Shown: positions 1 through 9,744 of the stretch, piece after piece | How the letters are laid out: every line of letters starts with the position of its first letter | Position numbering within the stretch: the first letter of the stretch is position 1 | Position numbers and translations under genes: made by a program | Notes under the pieces: generated by a model | The model's database searches: none | Seen by the model: the letters and a program-made list of their open reading frames with translations, nothing else | What the model was told of the DNA's origin: nothing | Source: Podila epigama | Taxonomy: Eukaryota; Mortierellomycota; Mortierellomycetes; Mortierellales; Mortierellaceae | Direction of reading: 5' to 3' | Assembly (NCBI GenBank): GCA_015679605.1 | Contig: JAAAVE010000605.1 | Location: forward strand, 1-16,133 | Length of the DNA: 16,133 nucleotides

Positions 1-41
1 GGCCTTAACGCGGCGCCTTAGACCAACTCGGCCATCTCTCC
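1..41 (-). tRNA. tRNA-Leu(AAG): tRNA-Leu(AAG), 5' half only, cut by the window edge
   Basis: Read on the minus strand from 41, the sequence gives a 7-nt acceptor strand (GGAGAGA, 41-35), U8, and a leucine-type D arm (GCCGAG...CTAAGGC). The anticodon stem CCGCG follows, then a loop TTAAGGC, which places AAG at positions 34-36 (leucine, CTT codons). An internal RNA polymerase III A box, TGGCCGAGTTGG, lies at 34-23. The last visible base pairs with the 5' anticodon stem, so the gene stops at tRNA position 39. The variable arm, T arm, B box and acceptor 3' strand are outside the window, so folding and the presence of an intron cannot be checked. The D-arm pattern is that of class II (Leu/Ser) tRNAs and the anticodon decides for Leu. 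Confidence 0.85.
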
Positions 42-345
42 AACTTCAGATGTTGGAGTCGAAGTCTAGAACCATGTTGATTAGTTGCGCCAATTACAAA
101 TGAAAAGTTTACTTAAAACATTCATTCACGACTAATCCTCAAAACCGTAACGAAGCATTGCTAATGAAAAGTCATGAATGGCATTCGATGATATTCAGCT
201 CCCGTTGTTCAATGTACAATAGAGAGAGAGCGAGAACTAGAAGTTAGAGAATGGTTTATTATGATATGTCAACAACATCTTTGTTGTCAAGGAGGACAAA
301 GAAAAAAAAAGAAAACAGGGTAAAGAAAAATAAAAAACAGGTTTC
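42..345. other. Intergenic: tRNA-Leu 5' flank and AlaRS 3' UTR
   Basis: No gene is visible here. The part next to 345 is the 3' UTR of the alanyl-tRNA synthetase (minus strand) and has T-rich/A-rich tracts at 300-336. The part next to 42 is the 5' flank of the tRNA. A perfect 7-bp inverted repeat with a 7-nt loop (38-44 with 52-58) overlaps the tRNA 5' end. A short GA-rich stretch lies near 221-233. Confidence 0.6.
255..260 (-). terminator. Poly(A) signal AATAAA for AlaRS
   Basis: AATAAA is read on the minus strand, 86 nt beyond the AlaRS stop codon. The surroundings are A/T-rich. Assigned by motif and position only. Confidence 0.5.
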
Positions 346-3911
<3,566 letters not shown>

Positions 3912-3916
3912 TTGAC

Positions 3917-4052
3917 CTGAAAGAAATGGATTCAAGGGACAAGAATAATTATAAAATAATAATAAAACGACTTGTTCAATTAGTGATCCTGAAGGTATGG
4001 CAAGAGAACAATTGATCTATTAGGGCCTATGGATCAAGGCAATTATCCTTAC
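3917..4052 (-). other. Probable intron in the AlaRS 5' leader
   Basis: Seen: donor CTT|GTAAGG with GT at 4052, branch-like CACTAAT at 3985-3979, and a pyrimidine-rich acceptor TTTCTTTCAG ending at 3917, five bases before the AlaRS ATG. The length of 136 nt matches the other introns of this gene. Unspliced, the AlaRS frame meets TAG at 4019-4017. Spliced, the frame stays open upstream across the junction as far as a TGA near 4164, with no AUG. Inferred from consensus only. Confidence 0.6.
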
Positions 4053-4393
4053 AAGAAATGGAAAAAAAGAGAAGGGTGTTTTTTGGCAGAATGAGAGAAA
4101 AAAAAAAGGAGAACGTCTCTCTCTCTTTGCCCTTTTTTATTTTTTCACTGCTGTGAACCTTGTGTCACTGGTGGCTTAGCAGGGACCAATCAAATGCGAC
4201 TCACCACGGACCCTTCTTTTGTATGCTCAAAAAGACTCGCAAAAAGAAAAAGGCATGAACGCAAGTTTGCTTCATTCATGGCACCACACTTAATCTCCTT
4301 AATTTCATACACACGACACGATTCATGGAAAAAGTGTGAAAAAAAAAACAAATATGTAATAACAATAACAATAATATATAAAGGGTTCCTTGC

Positions 4394-4399
4394 TTTATT
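4394..4399 (-). terminator. Poly(A) signal AATAAA for SEC1
   Basis: AATAAA is read on the minus strand only 11 nt after the SEC1 stop codon, followed by T/A-rich sequence. Short fungal 3' UTRs make this plausible. Motif-based only. Confidence 0.4.
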
Positions 4400-4409
4400 T
4401 TGCGTAGGC

Positions 4410-7034
4410 TTAAATGAATCCATATAGCTTTTTCTTTGGTGGGGCCTGATCACTACCTTGGTACGGCGGTTGTTGCTGGTAGGGGGCCTGGGCTGGGGTT
4501 CGGGGTTGGTTTGGTGACGATGGGGCAATGAAACGACCTGAGGCATCCTTTTGAATAGTGCGGATGGCTCCACTGGGGGGCGCGCCTTGATAGTTGGGAG
4601 GGATGGGACGGTGTGGGGCAACGGGTTGACTTTGTGCAGGGTATGCTGAGCGTGGTGGTGGTGGTGCTTGCCCGGATCTGGAAGTCGAGCTTGGCGGTGG
4701 TACTTGCTGACGCTGTGGTGGAGCCATGGGACCTGGTCCTGCATTCGCGGGTGCCCTTGAAGACTTGTATGGCGGGATAACAGGGAGTGGAGGACGCGCA
4801 GGTCCATGAGCAAGGTGTCGAAGACTGTATATGAACTGCCTTGGTGTGATGATATGTGTCGACCCAATGATAATATCACGGCCCATCTCGAGACAAAGTT
4901 CATACATTGCACGGATTTCAGAGTATGTCACACCTCCAGCGATGAACACCATGAGCCTTGATCCCTTCACGTTGGGTTTCTTCTTATCCAAAGTCGTCTG
5001 TGCTGTCTTTCGGAGCGACTTTGAAGAGTCTGCCCCACTATCGACTGGTGCCTCTGTCGTGTACGGGTATAGAGCTGTGTCCAACGTTCCGTTGATGTGT
5101 TCCTCGACTATTTTCTTAGCCTTGGTTATGTATCGTGATAAATCAAATGGCTGTTCCTCGTCTTCTGCGCGTTTTCTAGGATAGAACGGTTTCTTTTTGG
5201 AACGTCCTGCGGCTCCGCCCTAACATATAGAAGGAGAGTTAGACCTTGACGAAGGGGAGGGACAAAAAATAGCTTTCTAGTGACAATGAGCAGCCTATGC
5301 CACTTACTCTTTCAGTGTTAATGCCCAAGAGAGCAAGATTGCGAATGGCCTCTGCATTTCCCTCAGAGATTTTGGCGTGCTCAAACAACCTTTCCCGATC
5401 ATCAGCCCGAAGACCGCCTCGACAAATGACATAGAGCATCAACAGGCGAATCTTGTCCATCGTGCTAACGTCGGGGTCGTCCAAGAAGGGTGCCATTTCT
5501 GCGACAATCTGCTTGGGCAAATGTCCATCCACTGTCTCGCCCGTTGCAAGTTGCTGCTCCACAAGTCCTAGCTCGTTGATTTTGAACTTTTCAAAAATTT
5601 TCATGCACTCCTTTGCCATATGAATATGGGTCGAGTACTTGGTCTTCAAATCTTGGAACTGTGGGAGATTGGCAAGTTGGTCCTTCATATTGCGGAGCGA
5701 AGCTGCCTTATCTTTGTCGCCTCTGAGCGCTTCGTTATCTGCAACGAATTTGTTGAATTTGGCTGTGAGTGTGCCGGCGGTCTCGACAATGTGTGCATGG
5801 CGAATGTCCATATAGACTTGATCCGTCTCATCGATCACGACGGAGACCTTTTCGTTTTCACCAGTACTGTTTTCCACTTCGTATGAATATTTCGTTCCAT
5901 CTTCAATCGGCAGCAAGTCGTTGGCCATCGCTTGATATGTAAACTCGTGGACGATGGCAGCTGTCACATCAATTGAGCGGTCGAGAATCAAAATTGTCCC
6001 CTGTCCTTGTTGTCGTCCCTAGAGGTATGATAAAGTCAGAATTAGACATTCTATCCATGCGAAACGCTTTTTCTGATCTATGGCAAGCCTGTCTCCTTGT
6101 CAAGGTTCATTGCTTTGCTTGTTATGCATGATTCCTTACAGCTGTCTCTGGACTGGATCTTATGTACGCCTCCAGTTCGCTCTGCAAGAGCATCGCAAGC
6201 TTCATGGATTGTGTTCGTTTGCCATCAAAAGCTTCTGGTGGACGAAAATAGCGGATAGATGGATAGTCGCCCATGGTCGCAATTACCGAGACGAGCTATA
6301 TGGAGTTGTCATTAGAAACATAAGAAAACCGATCAGATTCATGCTCGTCGCGTTGGTTGACATCAAATATAAAAAAAAGGTCCAATTCGCGTGGGTAAAC
6401 GCACCTGCTTTGCTATAGAGTCCATCTCGGCTGCCAATTCCATTTTCTTTGAAGGAGAATAAAGAGTATAAAAACTGGAAGGTGACTCTAATGAAAAGAC
6501 TCTAGACTCGATGGCTAAAAATGCGTGGATTTTAGTACAGCTGTACATTTCACAGTGACAATGCGCTCTCCTTGACGTGTTCATTTGACTGGACATTGCG
6601 AATCATACCTGTAAAGTCAATAAAAATTTCCTTGAGGGTTTTGATGTATTTTGACACCGGTGATTGCGTCAAGCGGTTGAAGAGTCGATCCTCCAGAGCT
6701 AACATGCGTGGAAAAGCATTATGGATGTGAGTGGCAGGGGCAGTTACTCTGTCGTTGATAATGATACAAGAAGGCGAAATGAAAGAAACATCTGGAAATA
6801 GACAAAAACTTACGAGCTGTGAACAGGATATGTGCCGCCTTGTACTTGCCAGTGGGGTTTTCACTTGAATAGTCGTCGATGAGTCGATGCACAGACTCCA
6901 CACAAGGTGTAAGCAAGTACACTGCCTCCAACGATGTATACGCTTGCCGTTGCGCTTCTAACATCTCGACCACTGTCGTGGCAAAAGGTATGAATGCCAT
7001 GAGACCCTGTTCTCCATGTATCCTTATTTTTATT

Positions 7035-7069
<35 letters not shown>

Positions 7070-7418
7070 TTCTGTGCGTTTTCTTCGTGTCACATCACTG
7101 AACCGACTTACATGTAACGTTCCTGTCAAGGATGTCAAACATCTTGCATGCACTCAAAACAATCTTGTTTGTCTTTGCATCTAGAACGACGATTTTGTAT
7201 CGTTCAGGCGGCTGGATGGAATCAATACTTGATAAAATGCCTATTAGAGATTGGTCGGTGATGCATCATTAGCGGATTCCATTTTCCCTAGAATGGTGTC
7301 TCGATACTCAGGGTCAAAGTAGGAGATGAGGTATGAGACAGGTGTATGTGTGTATGTGTGTATGTGTGTATGTGTGTGTGCACTTACGGTCATGGAGGAC
7401 TTTTGTAAGTGAAGTCAT
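4410..7418 (-). CDS. SEC1: Sec1/Munc18 (SM) family protein, exocytic Sec1 type
   Basis: SM proteins bind syntaxin-type SNAREs and drive vesicle fusion; Sec1 acts at the plasma membrane. Exons 7418-7388, 7240-7112, 6972-6814, 6698-6609, 6514-6405, 6295-6140, 6018-5308 and 5219-4410 join to 731 aa (yeast Sec1: 724). Visible family blocks: N-terminal RYKIVVLDAKTNKIVLSACK (about 25-44), SLEAVYLLTP and KYKAAHILFTAP in domain 1, SKYIKTLKEIFIDF (about 123-136), ESRVFSLESPSSFYTLYSP, DYPSIRYFRPPEAF, ILILDRSID (234-242) followed by HEFTYQAMANDLLP, and GSTHIITPRQFIYSL closing domain 3. From about residue 600 the last 130 residues are Pro/Gln/Ala-rich and probably disordered, a fungal-style tail absent from animal Munc18. 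The first coding exon is only 31 nt, reaching the start MTSLTKVLHDR. Introns are 88-147 nt; two contain microsatellites. Exocytic Sec1 is favoured over Sly1/Vps45/Vps33 by closeness to Munc18 as remembered. Confidence 0.93.
7037..7066. repeat. (TC)15 microsatellite in SEC1 intron 2
   Basis: An uninterrupted TC dinucleotide run of 30 nt lies inside the intron 7111-6973. On the SEC1 sense strand it reads (GA)15. If translated it would give Arg-Glu repeats, but it lies between clear donor and acceptor sites. Confidence 0.9.
7341..7380. repeat. GT-rich octamer repeat (TGTGTGTA)n in SEC1 intron 1
   Basis: About four copies of an 8-nt unit of the type GTGTATGT, grading into plain GT, sit in the intron 7387-7241 just after the 31-nt first coding exon. 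A simple-sequence repeat of this kind is prone to length variation. Confidence 0.85.
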
Positions 7419-7863
7419 GGTTGATGGAGACTGATGCAAAGAGGGATGATAATAATGCTAGAGTTGATGATAAATATGCTGAAGATAGATGTAGAGGAGA
7501 AGTGGATGGGAGAAGAAGAGAAAGATGACTTTTGGGATGTGTAGTTTCAACTTTGAAGGAGTCCAATAATAAAAAATAAAATTGAAGGAGCAATGAAAAA
7601 TTACCTCAAAGACAAGACCCTCTGTACAAAGAGCACATATTCAACCACCACCACTGCCAGCAACCACCACCACCACATTTCCACTGTTGCTGACATGGCA
7701 CACATACAGAGACACAACTTTTTTTATAAGACTGGTTCACCTTGGAGATAAACAGTACGAACAATGCGAAAAATAAAGATACTGAACAATTAAAGAAGAG
7801 GTGTATATTATTTGGAATGATATTTATTATTGACAATGAAGTATGCATGCATTGGGGGGTCAA
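7419..7863 (-). promoter_or_regulatory. Intergenic: SEC1 promoter/leader and 3' UTR of the unknown gene
   Basis: This 445-bp spacer lies between the SEC1 start and the stop of the upstream gene on the same strand. It holds an AATAAA at 7828-7823 on the minus strand, 36 nt beyond that stop, an ACC-rich triplet stretch at 7642-7676, and CT-rich sense-strand sequence before the SEC1 ATG. An open frame at 7606-7863 (minus) lacks recognisable features and is not annotated. Confidence 0.5.
7823..7828 (-). terminator. Poly(A) signal AATAAA for the 227-aa protein gene
   Basis: AATAAA on the minus strand, 36 nt downstream of the stop codon, in A/T-rich sequence. Motif-based. Confidence 0.45.
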
Positions 7864-8547
7864 TTAGATCTTTCCAGTCAAATTACGACCCTTTTCATTC
7901 TTGGCTCGGATAACCTTGTGTGATTTCGGCCGATGACCACAGGTAGCTTTGTTGCGAGAGAAGCCGAGGACACGGTACATCTCCTTTTCATAAGCTACGG
8001 CAAGGCGAATGTTCTTGAGTTTGACAGCCTTTGCTGATTTGGACAGCTCATGTTCTGTCATGGATGTAGCATCATAGTTCTCGTCCTCTGATGATTCCAC
8101 TGAGGCAGTATCCAGTGGAAGAGGCTGAGCAACAGCATCTTTGCTGGTAGGTTTTCCAGACCGCTTCTTGGATACCTTGACTACCCAGACATCACGGAGC
8201 TCTGGCGCCGAAGCGAGGACGCCATTGATGCTGGACACTGTCATAGTCTTGCTAATGTTCATGAAACCGTCACGATGGGAGACAGAGATGGGTCCAAGCG
8301 TGTTGTTGACGGTGCTACTGTCGCCTTGCTGGTCGTCGTGTTGCCATGTGTAAATTTCATCGCTTTCGCTATAATCTTCATCATCTGAACCTGCGGCGGA
8401 ATTTACGACGGACCAGGTGGAGAGACTTTCAGCGGTATTTGTCTTGACTAGTGTGCCTCGGATTGGTGAGTGGCTATCGTGTTCGTCGTCCAAAAGAGAG
8501 AATGCGTTTTGGAGAATGATTGGGTTGTGAGAAAGGATGGTCGCCAT
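7864..8547 (-). CDS. Uncharacterised acidic-then-basic protein, 227 aa, no introns
   Basis: I do not recognise this protein. ATG at 8547 (MATILSHNPI...) is chosen because the frame upstream has no ATG, only a GTG at 8634, and a TATA box lies 107 nt before it. Stop TAA is at 7866-7864. The protein is polar and looks largely disordered. It has an acidic stretch at residues 55-64 (DDEDYSESDE), another Ser/Glu-rich patch at 150-159 (VESSEDENYD), a more ordered-looking hydrophobic segment near 116-125 (ELRDVWVVKV), and a Lys/Arg-rich C-terminus (about 170-227) containing EKEMYRVLGFSRNK. No signal peptide, membrane segment or catalytic motif is visible. The acidic/basic division could suit a nuclear or nucleic-acid-associated role, but that is a guess. 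It is the only intronless complete gene here and has the clearest TATA box, which fits a short, regulated gene. It faces DAD1 across a shared upstream region. Confidence 0.75.
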   Translation of the reverse strand: MATILSHNPIILQNAFSLLDDEHDSHSPIRGTLVKTNTAESLSTWSVVNSAAGSDDEDYSESDEIYTWQHDDQQGDSSTVNNTLGPISVSHRDGFMNISKTMTVSSINGVLASAPELRDVWVVKVSKKRSGKPTSKDAVAQPLPLDTASVESSEDENYDATSMTEHELSKSAKAVKLKNIRLAVAYEKEMYRVLGFSRNKATCGHRPKSHKVIRAKNEKGRNLTGKI

Positions 8548-9020
8548 TATGTAAGTTCTTGTGAATGTTTGAAAGGCTATGAGATTGAGAGTGGGGGAGG
8601 GTTGTTTTAAGAGAGAAGTGTGTGTGGGGTACACAGAGAGAGCGACATTTGCTTATTTATACGTTCTGACCTGCATGAGCTGCGGCGCGTCTGAAAAAAA
8701 AATAATCACTCCTATTCAACCATCCGCAGTTTGCCCCCGCCACACGCTGCGGTCGTGGGCTTTGACACTGTTGTCATCCATGTTCCATGTTCATGGTTCT
8801 TCCAGCCATCGTATGCTTGTATAATATCCTTCTGCGGCGTCTATTTCTCAGAGTAATAGTTGGAGGCACCCCAGGCGCGGACACATTTGGGCGGAGTACG
8901 CGGCTGAGAACAAACGACGTGACACACGTGCTCTAGTTATTTCAATAATTTTTCTTGGAAATATTTAAACACACTTTGGGTCCGCTGAATACACAATCAA
9001 AAGAAATACCATCTCTCAAC
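8548..9020. promoter_or_regulatory. Divergent promoter region between the unknown gene and DAD1
   Basis: This 473-bp region separates divergent genes. For the minus-strand gene, TATAAATA sits at 8661-8654. Four CTGCGG hexamers follow at 8680-8685, 8724-8729 (reverse), 8747-8752 and 8832-8837. A palindromic E-box CACGTG is at 8925-8930. For DAD1, an A/T-rich TATTTAAA lies at 8962-8969, 52 nt before its ATG. No open frame of note crosses the region. Regulatory roles are inferred. Confidence 0.6.
8654..8661 (-). promoter_or_regulatory. TATA box of the 227-aa protein gene
   Basis: TATAAATA read on the minus strand, 107 nt upstream of the chosen ATG. It is the best TATA match next to any start codon in this window and supports both the start choice and a regulated promoter. 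Confidence 0.6.
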
Positions 9021-9348
9021 ATGCAAGTCGCAGAAGCACAATCGTTCGAGGCTGAGCGTAGCAGGCTTGTGAATGAAATTGCAATTGTAAGAAGGAATGA
9101 AAAAAAAAAAGTTGGATTGTAGCCGAAATTCAAATTGAAGTAGAAATCTGACGAGACATCAACCCTTCTTCACATAGGAGATGAATCAAGCCATTACCAA
9201 CATCAACATACTCAAGAGGAATCTTGAGACAATTGTTACAATCGGTCAAGAGTTTGATCAACTCTCTCAGCTCTGGAGTCACTTGCGAACAAACTCATTG
9301 GAAAAGGACTATATTGATGAAACTGAATCGCATCCTCAGAATCAATGA
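9021..9348 (+). CDS. DAD1: DASH/Dam1 complex subunit Dad1
   Basis: Dad1 is a small helical subunit of the DASH (Dam1) ring that couples kinetochores to spindle microtubules in fungi. Two exons, 9021-9086 and 9178-9348, join in phase 0 to 78 aa, within the usual small size of this family. The 91-nt intron has donor ATT|GTAAGA, branch CTGAC at 9148-9152 and acceptor CACATAG. Without splicing the frame stops at TAG (9120-9122). Family signature as remembered for Dad1: F-E-x-x-R-x-x-L followed by LETIVTIGQEFDQLSQLW. Here the first exon gives SFEAERSRLVNEIAI and the second NINILKRNLETIVTIGQEF and DQLSQLWSHL. The remaining C-terminus is polar (KDYIDETESHPQNQ). Each exon is short, so simple ORF calling misses it. 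It is divergent from the unknown 227-aa gene and convergent with DNAJC11. Confidence 0.87.
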
Positions 9349-9744
9349 ATATCTTACATCTCTCGCCTGAAGGAAAAACAGTTAACAATGTTGTCTGGAT
9401 ATGTATCAAGTGGAACGTCAAAGCCGGTGTAACGTTCATGCTTCCAGGACAACATGTCTGATGTATTGGAGCCCTCAAAGTGCAAGGTGTTGCTACCAAA
9501 GTTCCCGGACCGCTGTGCGCCATGATATCATTGAAAAGGTCTCGCATGACGACATTGTTAGAATATACAATTCTGACAATACAATGGTCTATTACGCGTT
9601 TTATTTGACTTTTCGTTTTTTTTTTGTAGTTCGTTATATTTTCGTTTATCCGGATCTGTCATGTCCCAGATATCGCCCAACAGCATCATAGGTTCTGGTA
9701 CATAGCCTCAAGTAGTGTGAGGACACATATCAAAAAAAAAGTCA
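9349..9744. other. Intergenic between convergent DAD1 and DNAJC11
   Basis: This 396-bp stretch has no supportable gene. It should hold both 3' UTRs. On the minus strand an AATAAA at 9605-9600 lies 140 nt beyond the DNAJC11 stop. Open frames on both strands (for example minus 9236-9547 and plus 9401-9691) show no family features, and the minus one overlaps DAD1. T-rich and A-rich runs occur at 9615-9627 and 9732-9740. Confidence 0.5.
9600..9605 (-). terminator. Possible poly(A) signal AATAAA for DNAJC11
   Basis: AATAAA on the minus strand, 140 nt downstream of the DNAJC11 stop codon. Motif and position only. Confidence 0.35.

Larger units (their letters stand above)
3912..4409 (-). promoter_or_regulatory. 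Spacer: SEC1 3' UTR, AlaRS promoter and leader
   Basis: This 498-bp spacer separates two genes in tandem on the minus strand. The SEC1 side carries an AATAAA (4399-4394) and A/T-rich sequence. The AlaRS side has an inverted CCAAT box (CCAAT on the plus strand at 4186-4190), then CT-rich tracts on the sense strand (about 4139-4060), typical of fungal promoters and leaders, and the probable leader intron. No separate gene is supported here. Confidence 0.5.

Noticed and set aside
4190-4912. 240-aa minus-strand open frame rich in His and Pro
   Set aside because: It is a shifted reading of the Pro/Gln-rich SEC1 tail and runs past the SEC1 stop; the SEC1 frame has clear homology.
6719-7153. Minus-strand open frame with an Arg-Glu repeat
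   Set aside because: Its upstream part is the (GA)15 microsatellite of SEC1 intron 2; only 6972-6814 is real coding sequence, as a SEC1 exon.
7606-7863. 85-aa minus-strand open frame
   Set aside because: It overlaps the poly(A) signal and 3' UTR of the 227-aa gene, is low in complexity (triplet repeat), and shows no family feature.
8548-8634. 29-residue N-terminal extension of the 227-aa protein
   Set aside because: The frame begins at GTG, there is no ATG, and the TATA box lies only about 20-27 nt upstream, leaving no room for the leader.
9236-9691. Open frames on both strands between DAD1 and DNAJC11
   Set aside because: The minus one runs antisense into DAD1 exon 2 and neither has recognisable motifs; both fit chance frames in 3' UTR sequence.
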